Of a stretch of 64,000 bases of DNA, positions 24,001 to 39,000 are shown piece by piece (positions within the stretch are counted from its first letter, which is position 1; every line of letters begins with the position of its first letter). Position numbers and translations under genes: made by a program. This DNA comes from Micromussa lordhowensis (Eukaryota; Cnidaria; Anthozoa; Scleractinia; Lobophylliidae), in contig OZ026598.1 in the NCBI GenBank assembly GCA_964020085.1, positions 6,004,024 through 6,068,023 of the forward strand. Direction: 5' to 3'. Below the pieces are notes generated by a model. The model worked only from the letters and a program-made list of their open reading frames with translations, ran no database searches and had not been told where the DNA came from.

Positions 24001-27000
24001 CAGGGTTATATAGACACTGCTCATGAAATTCATAAAAAACTACATTCAGGACCCAATCGAGTGGCTCATGTCCCATATCCTTACTAACGAGGTTATTGAT
24101 GATGTCATTTCTTGCTTTTATCATGTATCAGGTTCCTTGTGCAAAGAGTGATTTTTCACTGGCTGAGTGAAATGAAAGAAGTGAAAAATGTTTTTCTCAC
24201 ACGCCACAATGACAATGACCATATTTCATCCAAGAAGAACTCGATAACTGGAGTTCCACAAGGGTCTGTTCTAGGTCCTTTACTTTTCCTGATTTATATC
24301 AACGACATTTATCTATGTAGCAATAAACTTGGCTTTTATCTATTTGCTGATGACACAAACCTATTATATGCTGACAAGGACCTGAATACCCTGGAAACCG
24401 TTGTTAACAATGAACTAAATAGTGTCTGTAACTGGCTTAATGCTAATAAACTAACCATTAATGCAAAGAAATCAAACTTTGTCATCTTTAGGCCAGCACA
24501 AAAAAGAATTAATCATCAGCCGTGTATCAGAATTCCGGATAAGAAAAATAATGGATTCGCGCTTCTTGAATGCAAAGATTATGTAAAATTTTTAGGAGTA
24601 CTGATTGACAAAAACCTAACCTGGAGGCCTCATATTGATCATATCGCCTCGAAGATTAGCAAAATAATAGGTATAATTGCCAGGCTGAGGCACCATGTTC
24701 CATTAAATACCCTCCTTCAAATTTACCGTTCGCTGATATTTCCCTACACGCTCTACGGTATACTTGCTTGGGGTCAGGCTTCTCAGTGTGAATTAAAAAA
24801 GATTCTCACTCTGCAAAAGCGCGCACTCCGCCTAATTTTCTTTGCCAGTAATAGATCCCATGCCATCCCTCTTTTTGTTGCTTCCAACATCTTACCTGTT
24901 AATATGCTCTACATTGAAACGGTCTCCACCATAATGCGTGATGTTTCTACTCATTGTACACCTAAAAATATTCGTGAACTTTTTATACATGCATCTGACG
25001 TTCATGCATATAATACACGTTTCTCGGGTGCAGATAATCTTTTTGTACAGAAATCTAGATTGAATATGAAACTTAAGTCATTTCCTGCGTTCGGTACGAG
25101 ATTGTGGAACTGTGTACACCCAGATTGGCGTAAGCTCACGAAAAGAGCATTTAAAAGAAAGATTCATAAGTTGCTTCTAACTGTACTTGAGATTGAGGAC
25201 TATTATGTTGATGCCCATTCTGTAATATTGAATTTAAACACAAGTAATTATTACACCCTATAGCTATTAATTTCGCATGTAGTCGTACTTTTTACTTTAC
25301 ACATTTTAATTTGCTTTACCCTTGTATTGTTTTTGTACGTGTATCTATTTAGCAACTGTATCAATTCACTTTTTGCACAGTAAATATATATTGTAAATAG
25401 TACAACCCGCCTAGATTAGCTCTGCTATAAGCGGGTTTGTAATCCTTTAAACTATAGACTCAATAATACTAAATGGTTAATAAATGGTTAATAAATGGTT
25501 AAATGGCCACTGGGGCCTGGGTATAGGTCATGTGACCTATCGGGCGGGCAGTTGTTTTTGTTGAGTCCGCCATTGCTGACTTTCCCGCCCACCCACCCAA
25601 AGGTTTTAAGTGTTTTTTACAATACCAATAGAATGTGCGAGCCTTGTTAGCCTCCTTATTTCTGATCTTTAGTGTAATGCTGCTTGTATTAGCTTTGAAT
25701 TTGCAATAAAGGCCAGGTTGCGGCGGTCAGCTTGACATGGCTATCAGCGGTGTGTGAGAACAGTCAATTTGTGTATTGCTTGTTTTCATGCAAAGTTGGC
25801 CATTGTAGTTAAAGGTGTCATGATGACTACAAATTGTAAACATTCAATAAATTAAGTCAATATGATAGATAATTGACATATACAGTGTAAGCAACCTTGC
25901 CAAGATCTAAGTCTATACAGTTTTTCATTTGCGTATTATTCGGAAAAGTGTTTCACCTAAATTTATAGAGCTTTGTATGGAGACGCCATGTTGGTGCCCT
26001 TCCAAGGGGTACCAACATGGCAGCCGTACAATAACAGAAACATCTGTCATTGAGTTTTGCTGTTGAAATGAAAAATTATTAAACCGCGCAGCCGTAGGCT
26101 GGGCGGTTTCTTGCTTTGCACTCGGTCTATTTTTTTCTTTAGTCATGTCGGGGAGCAGACCCAAACTCCCACTCACGGCCAATTGTCTTCACCGGATGAT
26201 GTCATCATCAGCCAATTACAGGCCATTTCTCAGCTCTTTTTGTCATATCCCCCCCTCAGAAGGGTTTTGTCAAGTTAGCGAATTAACTGTTTACACAAAA
26301 AAATGGCGGCCAAAGGAAGAAAATGTTAATTTGATCCAACTTGGGCCAAAATCCTTCGGCGATGGGCATCAGGACATTTGCAAGGATAAAGCATCTAATT
26401 TGGGACCAGCTGCTGGCTAGTAAGGCTGAAATTATCCAGAGTTAAGCTGTATTTTCGTTTTGCGTGTAAAACAGAACATTTTGTAATCTGGAATGTTTGC
26501 ATTGTTTCTGTTCACTTTCAAAAAGGGAATATTCAATGCGCTAAAAAGGTATTACGTCTGGCCATGGAATACGCTGACGGTGATAAATGTAAGATTGTGT
26601 ATAGTTCGCCAGAAGCAATGGTGGAATTTTCTGGCGAAAAAAGTTAAAACTTAGCCTTAGTGCTCGTCAAAAACCCATACGTAAAATTTATATTGAAAGG
26701 TCAAGGTAGTTTTTCATTAGACGTAAACAAAATTCTCCGATTACAAGTCATGCTAAACTCGCGCTATGCAAAGAATGTAATCAGATACTCCTTTTTTTGT
26801 ATATTTGCTGAAGGGCAGGAGAGTCACGTTTTGCAGACAAACTGCATTTTTTTAAAGCGCGGTTTACAACCGCACCGCGGTTCTTGTTACTCTATAATTC
26901 TGACACATTGAAAGTAATAATTCTTGTAGTGGAAGAACTGTTCAGTTAGCAAAAACATGAGCTCCATAACCCATCTTTTGACCTACACAAGAGCCTTGTA

Positions 27001-30000
27001 GGGCTGCCATTTTTATATCACACAATGCATAAACTTGGAAATTCAAACATCCTCTATATATCCAAAAAGGCCATTGGAGTAAATATGGCAACTGGGATCA
27101 GTCACGAGAATCGCTATTGACATGTTGCAAGGAAAAGCCAATTGCATGCATGGACCACTCAACCATTACCATAATTACTCATGTCCACCGTATCTACCAT
27201 GCGATTAGTTCCAGCTACCACTGTTTCCTTGTGCCATCCCACTCCTGACACCATGTTTCCTCATGCTCTTTGACTCTCTAGTCTACCATGCGATTGGTTC
27301 CAGCTGCCACTGTTTCCTCATGCCATCCCACTCCTGACACCATGTTTCCTCATGCTCTTTGACTCTCTAGTCTTTTATTACTCTTTCGAAAGCGAAGCGA
27401 TTGACACTAAGATTACATTTGAACCGAACGACAGTTAAACTCACTGAACTTGAATAATAATTAATGGCTTAAATATCACTAGTGGTTCACACATTCTGCA
27501 CACATCGTAGCTTAATTATTCCGAGTGGTTCACACGTTCTGTACACATCTGGTATTAGAACACCTTTTCAAACAAATGTTTGACAAATACCAGGTTAGCA
27601 ATAACTGGTTGGCAACAACTGATGAGCAAATGGACCTGACAACTGGTTAACTTGGTTGTTTCCATACAACTGAAAGCTCTCGGAATTACACGACTTTAAA
27701 TTAAATGCATTATACGAAATGCATCATTGCGATATATAAATTCAAATACAGCAGACGAGCAACATTGAACATAAACAGCGTGCTCATAAAACTTGACGCA
27801 CAAGATAAGCTGAATGCTCAGCAAAACAAAGACAGCATCCCCAAATGTTAAGCATTTGACTCTCCTCCTCTAAAAAAATTCTAAATAAATTATTATTATT
27901 AATAATAAGTTATCGATTACAAATATTCATCAGTAAAAGTTACATGATTTTATTAGTGCTGGTTCTTCATTCATTAACAAATATTATTTCTAACTAAGAA
28001 GAACTTACAGTTTTTCATCTTCGTAATTTTGTTTTGTTTGCAGAGACTGTTACTGCTTTGTTCAAGACAAATTTTCGACTGGACTTTCCATTTGATGTGG
28101 AAGAGTTCATTGCATTTGCATCAATAGGGTAAAAACTCTAATTGACCTGAGCATGAATATTTATCTGTTGTTCACTTTGACTGATTCATAAAACTGAATT
28201 GTGATCAAACCTTCTTTTGCAGGCTGTTTTGTGGTTTTGGAGGAGCCCTGTTTGTATTTACTCATAGGAAGCTTGTTGATATTCAAAGAACTCACAAGCA
28301 CACTAGGGTGGCGAAGTTTCTGTCAATGAAGTAAGATTTGGCTTTTGTTTATATTAATAATAATTGTTGGGTCTTAGCTGCTTCATAGTTTAATATCCAG
28401 AGTTGTCAAGATATCAGTTGTACCATTTGCTCAACCAATGGAGTGAGAATAATAATGTTATCAAGTAACTGCATTTTCAGCTTGAGTGATTTCTATCCAC
28501 AGTCGTTTCATGTATCCAGCCATTGTCATCTTCATCATTGCTACAATAACGTTTCCTAAAGGATTGGGACAGTTCATGGCAGGAGAGGTAAGGGTTGCTT
28601 CAGGTCATAACAGCTACACAATACTCTATTTTCAGTTTTGTCTTTTGTGAATGGTATAATTTAAACAACAAAATGAAAACGTAATCCTTAGGACTGGTTT
28701 TGCTAGCAACAGAGTCATAGTCGGAGTCATAATCAGAAGTGTAGGAGCAATACGATCTAGTGAAAACAAACCGACAGAGTTGGAAGAAGAGCACAGATTC
28801 TGCTTATTACGATCTCATGAAAACTATGTTGTCGGAGTCAAAAGCAGAAGCGGAAGAATAAGTAAATCACAATGCTCGATTCTGGGCTTCGTGATTGGTT
28901 GGTTCTTGGCTTCGTGCACGGTGTTCGTGACCACCTTTTCGTTAAACACCGTCTAACGCTAGGTTAACGTCCATAAATTCATCACACTTCAATAATAATA
29001 CATGATTTTCCTCAAAATTATTCTATAACATATGTGCACCACAATGGATAAAGAACTTTTACGATTTGACTTTTTTGTGGGTAAAAATCGTCATTTTCAA
29101 ATTGCAACAAATTAAAAAAGTCGCCATTTTTTGCGTTCTTGAGACCAATATGTTAAATTTCTCTGTCACCTACCTGCCCAATGAATAATAAACAATCAGC
29201 CAACTCTACAATCTTAAATATGCACATGCACTAAAGTCGCTTGAGAGCTTCAAATTAACTTCATAACGTTTTCAGTGAATTAATCATCGGTTTATTTTCA
29301 GCATTAGACTGTAATTTTTTGTACACAAATTGACCAGTTCTCGACAACAATATTGTGCAGCGACCCTCGATTATCGTGCTCTGCAATTTTCTACATCGTG
29401 ATTTTCTTGCGGCACCATCTGAGCACTATGAAAGCGCGATGAATGCATGATGAAAGCACGCTGAACGGACGATAAAACTATTCTCAGCTCGATACACAGA
29501 CACGATCCTGGGGGACCATCCAAACGTCTGACTAGCCGCTGGATGCACAATCTGTCAACATAGTGCTAGCCGTCAAACGTGCTTAAGCGATACAAACTTT
29601 AAATTGTTCCACTTGATACACAATACTTTGATGGTGACTTCACGACAGCGAAAGCATAAAACCTCAGTTGAGACCATTTGCGATGAATTGTACAAAGGTT
29701 TTTGGTGTCTTGCCTTCGTTCTTCTTTTGTGATTATTTGCGATTTCTTCCTCGCACTCCTGCTAGTTATAAAAGAAAGTGTAGATTTTTTAATACGTGGT
29801 ACGGCGATTACAACAATATAAAACGACTAATGGAATTTATTCAGTGATTTGAACAGCGAAGAAAAAAAAAACACTACAACTTGACCTGCACAAAAAACAA
29901 AGACATGCATGGCTGACAGTACACTGGAAGCTCGGCTCTTTACCGAAAAAACTGAACGGACGGCCGGGAATTTATCTAAAAGTTTCAGCTTAAATTTTAA

Positions 30001-33000
30001 AAAAATATGAATGAAATATTGCTTTGTTTTCATTTCCAAGCGAAAACATTCATTAGGAATCAAAATGGATTGTATGCATGCCGAACGAAAAGAGCAAAGT
30101 GTTTTTCTTTTTTTCACTGTGAAGCGGCACAAAATCGAATTAATATTCAAGCTGCCCTTGCAGATTATCTACAAGAAGGCTGAGCGAACTGATGATCAAA
30201 TGATAACTAATAATAATTTAGTCAACCATTATTTTGACTTTCTTTTTTAATGTTATTTTTCCGTTTATAAGATTTTAAAGCAAACAATTTGTGGTAGCCT
30301 CAGACTCGGAGGTATTGAAAGACAAACTTTATTCAGTTGTGTGTACATTTGTTTATAAGGCTGGGAAGACGCGGTGGTGCCGAAAAAAAATTACGGACGA
30401 ATGTATATGGTAAATTATAAAAATTATCTGAGCGTCTTCTAGTTAAGCTACATCATTCAAACTTGGTGAATACTATCTTCCACCTGACATTTTAACTTTG
30501 CGATTCACAAATTGTGTAAAATTTGATTTTGGAAAAAGTTATTTGACCGCTTTGCCTACCCGACGGAAACCATGATAACGCTATCAGCTGTTGATCTAAG
30601 TGCTTCGAAATCTTGTTGAAAACCTGTTGCTTCAACCTTCAACTTACAAAACATTTAAAAACAAACATTACCCTAAAATAAGCTTGAGCTTTAGCATAAG
30701 AGCTCACTATTCTTAAGAACATGTTGCTCGCAAAGATTTGACTTAAGGGAAAAACCCAAACAAACTGTTGTTCTTAATTATCAAAGATTTATTGATTAAA
30801 TTAATGTGTGTAAAAATGCAGGATATAAATTGATGCTCGATGAGCTACATGTATTTCTATGATGAAGCGACAAGTGAACGATAAATGCATGATTTATGCA
30901 CAATTCATGCACCATTTACGCACGATTTACGCACAATTTATGCACGATTCATGCACCATTTATGCACGATTTCTGCACGATTTCTGCACGATGAAAGGAA
31001 TGCCCACATAGTGCACGTTTATCGACTTGTTCTGCACGATAATGGGCAAGGCTAAGCCATTATGTTACAGCTGTGATCATCAACACCGTGCACAAAGCCT
31101 CTTCTGCTTCTGCTTCCGACTCTGACAATCTAGTTTTCTCTGGCTCACAAGCAACAGAGTCGTAAATGGAATTGGAAGAAATGGAAACATTCTGATTCTT
31201 CTGACTCTGATTCCATCAAGCTTATGATTCCGCTTACGACTCTAATTTTTTGATTTTCATTTAAAGTTGTAAGGTCTCTCATGACTCCAGCTACGACTCT
31301 GACCCGACTCCAACTCCATCACTAGTGAAAACCAGCCCTTAATGAATAAGGGAAATAGTTGGAGCTAAAAAGGACAGTGAACACTCTAGGTTCTGAGTAG
31401 TGCAAATGATGTGCGATTTAAACCTTTAAGGAGAAGATGAACTCAATATTATTTTGTTGTTGTTGTTAGTTGACTCCAAAGCAAGCAATAGATGAGCTGT
31501 TTATGAACATCACATGGTCTGAAGCACAAGAGTCGGAAGATCAAGCCAGTTTGAATGTTCTAAAGCACTGGGATGGAGCAAATACTAACATCTATGTCAC
31601 CTTGGTTATATTTATTGTTCTCAAGGTATTGTCATCATTGAATCATTATACAATGCATTATACAATGCATAAAACCCAGTATGTCAGGAGAAATCGTGGG
31701 GCTGACAGACCTCTGACAGCATGTAAATATAGGATGAATGTGTACTAGTAATTTATGTTCTGCAGCCTTTGTCGGGTGTATCGTTTCATATCGTGTTGTA
31801 GGCGCCCTTATTTTTAAGGTGTGCCAAGTCTTTTAGTACATGCACTCTTCAGTACATGCTCAGACAAGACTATTTTGCAGATTTTATGTACTTTTTTGTG
31901 TATTTAAACTTTTTAATTTTTATACATTTAGACTGTCAGTAAAGCAGCTCTATATCAATATTCTGTATAAGCCTTTTTTGGAATGACTGCAGCAACAATT
32001 TCCAGTACTTGTAATTTGTGGCTTATGAACTTTTTTCGGCAGTTTATCATGACGGCTGTATCAGTAGCTTTGCCCATTCCTGCTGGTGTCTTCTTCCCTG
32101 TGTTTTTAATAGGTAGGAAAAACACAAGTTATCACAACTTTATTGTTGTTAATAATTTTGATTTGTATAGTTGTATAGTTACACTTTGAATGTTTTTTGT
32201 TAACTTATTTGTTAACTAGCAATTTGTTTTGAGTTGACAGTGAAGCTTTAGTGTTCTTGGAATGCTCTCTTCAAGTTTCATTCTAGAAATTACTAAATAA
32301 TTGATTGAAATAGTCCCAAATTCTCAACGCTCAAAAAGTTGATTATTTCAAGCAGTCCAGGGCCGGGTTGTTCGAAAGTAGGTTAACACTAACCCAGGAT
32401 TAAAAGTTAACCAAAGTCTTAATTTTTTCGTATAAAAATGTCTTTCACTGCCTATTTTGTTGCGAAGTTTGAGATTCTTCAAACTCAAAACTGAAGGACA
32501 AGCAATATAAACATAAACCTCACCGAAAAGTTACAAAAATAAAATCAAAATTCTCGCTAATCCTTGGTTAGCTTAATTGGACTTTGAACAACCCGGCCCA
32601 GGGTATCAGCTATCTGCTAAGTATAAGTTTCAATAAGGGAAACTGGAATTGAAAATTTCTGCTTTTTCAATGTCTCATGTCGATTTGCCCTCTTACACAT
32701 CTGCATCTTTTTTATCTTTAGGAGCAGCATTTGGTCGGCTTGTAGGTGAGGCCATGGCAACATGGTTTCCCGAAGGAGTAAACTCTGGAGATGCAGTAAC
32801 ACCCATTGTCCCAGGGGGATATGCTGTTGTCGGTAAGTGGATGGAAAGAAAGTTCATGTTTGTTTATGACTGAGAACTATGTAAAATGGTATAGAAAAGA
32901 AAACCTCTTCAGTTGATAGTTTCATAATGGAAAGCTAACCTTAATTTGTTTCTTATTGGCTCATTCTGTTCTGTTTCTTTAAAGGCATTTTAAACCCGTT

Positions 33001-36000
33001 CAACATACCTTATGAAATTGTTAGAGTATTTAGTGGAGGCGTGGTAGCCTCATGGTTTGTGCACTTGTCCCCAGATTGAGCAGTATGCATTAGAGCCCTG
33101 GTCAAGGACATTGCATTGTGTTCTTGGGCAAGACACTTAACTCTCACAGTGCCTCTCTCTCCCCAGGTGTATAAATGAGAAGCGGCAAATTTAATGCTGG
33201 GGGTAACCCTGTGATGGACAAGCATCCCATCCAAGGGGGATTAGAAATACTCCTAGTCGCTTCATGCTGTAGAAACTAGAGATAAGTGCTGGCCTGATGG
33301 GCCACTTGGCTCATATATGCAGACTTTACCTTAAGTATTTAGCAAATAAATTATTAACTGCTTGTTGTTTTGTTTGTGGAACAGGAGCAGCAGCCATGTC
33401 AGCAGCTGTTACTCACACTATATCAACATCTGTGATTGTGTTTGAGCTCACAGGACAAATCACTCACATTCTCCCTGTTATGGTATGTTTACTGCACCAA
33501 CTGTCTGCCAAAGTACTTTAGACTATTAGTAGACACTTGAGTGTGTCCTATCAGAAAACCTGTGAATCGAATTGGCTCTATAATATTATATGATATATAT
33601 GTTGCAGGTCAAAATGAAATTCAGGTTAAAATGATATTAACCTAGTTTGATTCCCAATTTCCTTTGTCTTCTAACCCTTATTATTCATGATCCATGAATA
33701 ATCAGGGTTAACAACAAAGGAATTTCATTTTAACCTGAATTTCATTTTGACCTGCAACGTATACATCTGCTGATGGAGCGTGATTGTGCTCGTGTAGTTG
33801 GCCTAAAAAACAAAAGTTACTCTTAGCCTGACTGACTTTTGACTCAGAAATATCAGGATTGTATGTTTCCGACTGTTGCTCTTTTCTCTACAGATTGCTG
33901 TGTTGATAGCTAACGCTATTGCACAGTGGTTGCAGCCATCATTTTACGATAGCATCATTCAAATCAAGAGGCTACCTTACCTTCCTGACTTGACAAAAAC
34001 TCAGTAAGTACAAGATGATTATTTTGATCACAAATTTTAATTCAACTGCAGAGGTTAACAAGGTGCTTTGTGTACCCAGTGATTCTAATTTTGGTGATGA
34101 GTACAGATGCCTCAGCTCCTGTGTCTCAAAAGTGACTCTTCGTGTCTCATAACAATCTAAGGCTTCTAAGATTTTGATCCTACACCTGTATTAAAGTTTC
34201 TGAGACCCAAAATTTAAGTTTAAAAGATTATGTAGATTTGGTTCATACCCACCTTAAATTTTCGAAAATTTAGGGTGGCTCTGAACCCTCCTTGCCACAG
34301 ATTTTTTTGGAAGTATGCCAAAAGTTACATCTTACCCTGTTTATCAATTTTCAATAAAGGGGTTTCACCATGGTGTTTTTAAAATATAAGCACTTAAAGC
34401 TATAATAAAGGGACTTTTTAGTGGTTCATACTGTTGCTATGGTAACATATAGTGTCACAAAAATGATAACAACGTGTTCACCAATGATTATTTTTTTGAT
34501 ACCAAGATTGTAGCATCAACTGATAGAGTTTAATAATGACCCATCATAATCTATGTCTTGGAAAGTGCTGGAAACTGTTTTGAGCTAACAGTGTTTTCCA
34601 ATTGCTTTTTATCTTTCAGGGTTTACAACTTGCTTGTTGCTGATATAATGAAGACCAAACTTTTCTACATCTCATATCATACTAAATATGCCGACCTCAA
34701 GGATCTACTGGAGAAGTCAAATCACCGTTCATATCCATTAGTGGATTCCGAAGGTACTGTAGCTATCATTCATAGATACTGTTTCATCTAAGAGCATTGT
34801 TGTGAATAAAAAAGACTTTGCATGTAGAATATTAGGCTTTAATCACCAAATCTCTTACATGTACTTTCAGAATACATGCGGCCAATGGCAACCATGAAGA
34901 TTGCAGGCTTATAATAATATAATAAAGACAAACCATACTTCATATACAACACAACAAATTATAATGTAGCGCAATATGTCATGCAATACTTGCACTGTTT
35001 CAAGTGTCTAGTTTCTAGCTGTAGTTTGCAATGCTCATTTACACCACAGGCATTCCCCTTTTTTCTCAGTTTAGCGGAAGAAAAGGTTTGACCATGTAAC
35101 TTCTTTAAGCCTTGAATTGGTCTGTTGACTGTAACATTTATCCACTACAAATCTTTTTTTTAACCTTTAGATTCTATGATTCTCCTTGGCTCCATTCAAC
35201 GGCCTCAGCTCCAGTCTCTTTTAAATCAGCACATGCAAAAACTGTTTCAGACCAGCAGCAATGCGGAAAGTGAAGATGCATTATGCGTGAGACCTGAGAC
35301 ACCAGACTCAGTGCAGTTACAGTCTGAGTAAGTATTGGTGGAATGTTTAAACCATTGAGATGCAAGAACAGAATACTGAGAGAATGTAAAAGTTGTTCAG
35401 TAACATTTGTGACTACAAAAGGAAATATTTCTCTCAATGTCTCTTTCTTGATTAAATACATATTCAAACAGGCAGCCGAATCATTAATTCAAAGTGTTCA
35501 CATTTACCTTCCCTTCAGCTATCATTATTTGTTCTGTAGATCTGTAGTACCCCATGTCAGCAGTGTGTTTTCATATGAAAACGTTTCTACTCTGCTGTTT
35601 TGTGAGCTTATAATACCTAATTTGTTTTGAAACCAAAAGTAATAATCTGGCATATTTGATATTATTAAAAGTAGGATAGAATAGGAATTATGCTATTTAA
35701 TGGTTGTGGTCCATCTGCATGATGAGGGAAACTGTGTCTGTTCAAGTCTTGGGCATTGCATGAGGTCACACTCTTGGCTGGCAAATAACATTTTATGTAT
35801 GACTGACATGTATTGAATTCCATCCATCGCCATGGACAAAGAACGGGTAGGAACAAAAATCCCTGGTACTCATTATTGACATAGGACTGTAGATGCTTTC
35901 TACCTGTATTGTGGGTAACATGGTGTAATCTGTTTGAGAAGTAACTCACAATTATAGTGGAGCCCCATACCCATATAGGAAAGAAAAGGAAACCCACGAA

Positions 36001-39000
36001 TTATTGATTTCCCATGGTTGTCATGGCTAGTGGTATTGCTCGTAGGCACGTACGCACAATGACGGTGGCGATGAAGTCGCTCAAGATGGTGGCCATACTC
36101 CACCTACAGTAATAGGTTGACAGAGACATGCACCCTTGGTTTATAGCATCTTTCTTTGATATTGAACATTCAAAACAAGGTAGCTTCTGACCAGTATCAC
36201 ATGATCATATCATGGGCTCAAGTTTAAAGCTTATTGAGGTCACATGTTTTTTGGAAGTTGACCATAAAGACCTCACCCTCGGTTAATAAGTAGTTATTGA
36301 TATATTAACTGTAAGTTATTATTTTTTTAGCAAAGAAAGCAGTGATGGTCAGGGTTCTCCTTCAGCTAAACTTGAAGTGTCAGCTGATGTTTCAATTAAA
36401 GTATGGCAACATGTACTCTGTCTTGTATCTCTGTATGTGATTTTTTGGACTGAACAATTTAGCATTGTGAAGTCATTCAAAGAGCTTTTCCACTCCTCTC
36501 GATTGGTTGCTGCAGTCCGCACCTCCTCCCATGACCTCCAACCTGGCTCTTGCCTTTCTTTCTCTACTGTACGTCTCCAAGTGGTTTTTGGTCTTCCCCT
36601 TCTCCTTTTACCTTCTGGCGCCCAGTTCATAGCTCTCATCATGTATATAGCCAATAGGTCGGCCTTCTGTGAGGTTGAATTTTTATCTGTGTGCAATTTC
36701 TTTGAAATGTTATTAGTTCTTGTATTGGAAAACAGGAATGACTAGTCATTTGCTTGTGCTTGTGCGACTCACTTTTCACTACAATTTTTCGAAAGATAGG
36801 TACAGCATCTGATGGACAAAAACTGCCTTTCAATAAATTTAATCTTGTATTTTTTTTTCGGTCTGTTCCCTTGTGTCAGAGGAACAGGGAACAGGGAACA
36901 AGTCAAAGATCTTCAACTGGAAAGTCTTTATTAGAGAAAATTCCAGGTAACATCAATCTATAGCAGTTTAGTTATGCTTTAATAATGCTTGCTTGCTGCT
37001 TCATGCACTCAACAGTACCTTTTCAATTTTTGATGTCAGGTAACTTTAATTTTACACAACATAAGCATACCTAAAAGTATTGAAGATCCGTTACCAGGAT
37101 TCATGATAAGAAATAAGTATAAGCGTTCTCTGGTAAAAAGTTTTTAAAAGACTATGAGTTTTTGACAGACTGAACTGCTGTCTTTAGCGGATAAAAAACG
37201 TTGAAGACAGCAGTTCAGTCTGTCAAAAACTCATAGTCTTTTTAAAACTTTTTACCAGAGAACGCTTATACTTATTTCTCATAAGCATACATGTTACTTA
37301 ACAGTGAAATCGTATTGCAGAAGTCTGATGTGCAGTTGGACCTCACCATATCGATCAAGTTACCCAGTTATCTTGAATTCTGTGCCATCTCCAACTGGAT
37401 TATTTCCCCTTGGATATGCTTCTTCAGTCCTGTACATGTACTATTGGCTATCTTGAGTGCACCATCTCAACTACTTTTCACTTCCCTAGTTCCAGATTAA
37501 GCAGAGTTTAAATTCTATATTTTAAGCTAACCATAATTTCCTTTTATTTGTTTGGGTGATCCAGATGTTCGTGGACATAAAATAACATGTATCTTATTTT
37601 CTCTCTTAGTTCCTGCAAGACTTCATAGACTGTTTGGCAGTGCATCACTTCTGGATGATGCCGAGGTTGGTAAAAAAAGGAACCAATTTTGTAATTTTTG
37701 TTTTGTTTTCCTTTGGCATTGATCACTTCAAAAGTTCTAGCTAAAGTTCACCAATCAGGTTTGCAATCAGGATGGCAAATCAAGATTCTGACAATCCTGT
37801 CTAGGGCTGTTAGTAACTCCTGTTTCAGTGTCTGCCGCAAGACTTCAATTTTTTCGTTTGCATGTTAATTACCATTTCACAAAGTTGATGTGTTTTTTTG
37901 GTTAATTTTATAGAAAATTTCTGAAGCATCTGACAAAGACAGTCCAACTGGAGAACAGGTAAGTTACAGGTCAAAAAATAAATCAATTTGTTCCTGTAGG
38001 AAAGGATTGGCAACAGGGTGGTATATGACATTGAGACTGCAGACTACAGACTACATTTATGCCTAAATAGCTTTCCAGTTAGCCTGAATATCACCCAGAG
38101 TAGCCTAAATAATGCTCAAGTTAGCCTGTTTATGGTTCGCTCTTGGTAATGGAAATTGAAATGTCATACACAGCAACAGGGTGTGGGCACTGAGAAGGGA
38201 ATACATGAAGTGCTGTGAAGAGTTCACTATTCGTGATCATACTATATTAAACTTGTCTGAATAAGTTGTTCAGTATGCAAGAAAAAATCGCTATGTAGTC
38301 AAAACTCTAACACAGACAAGCATGTAAGATCTGGTGGATGCCTGTTGATGGCAAAAAAAAAAAAAAATAATTTCAAGTAAAGAATAACTGTTGCTCCTAA
38401 TTAAAACATAAATAGTCAAGAGTAAAATCTTCATTATCCCAACCTAAAGATTCTGGAGTTTTCGATTATCTGAATTTGGCTTAAAATGTGGTTTCCTAGA
38501 TGTATAAGATTTTTTTATCCAGAGAAAGTTAAGCTGAATCCCAAAACAGTTGATAGTGACAGAATTTTTAATTTTGTGATTGTTCCTTTAGTCTGCGAGC
38601 AGGCTCTCAGGGACATGTAATGAATAATGCATTCATAACTTGCCTGTATGTCACAGCAAAAAGCCAGAAAGTAGCACTTGAGTGCAAAACCCAAACACTA
38701 GAGCTTGCCCTTGTGAACAGTTCAGTGATGATTTGAACGTTGATGATCTTGTTGTTCTCCCTCTTCATTCTATAATTTGTTTATGCAGCAACTCCAGTGG
38801 GAAAAGGAATTGTTACAGAGACCTGTAGACTATAGCAACTGTCAGATTGATCCTTCACCATTCCAACTGGTAGAAAGAACATCTCTGTTGAAGGTAATTG
38901 TTTTGCAATGCAGAAACTGTAAAATTCTGAAAACGTTTTTTTTTGTCATATTTTTGTTCAAAATAAGGTCTATTTGGGGAGCTCAATTTGAAGGTGAGAC

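Noticed and set aside
34250..34290. Small hairpin taaattttcgaaaattta
   Set aside because: Short AT-rich self-complementarity expected by chance in this base composition.
36377..36745. 122-residue plus frame overlapping channel exon 20
   Set aside because: Most of it is antisense to the LINE tail at 36450-36660 and it reads through the exon's splice donor.
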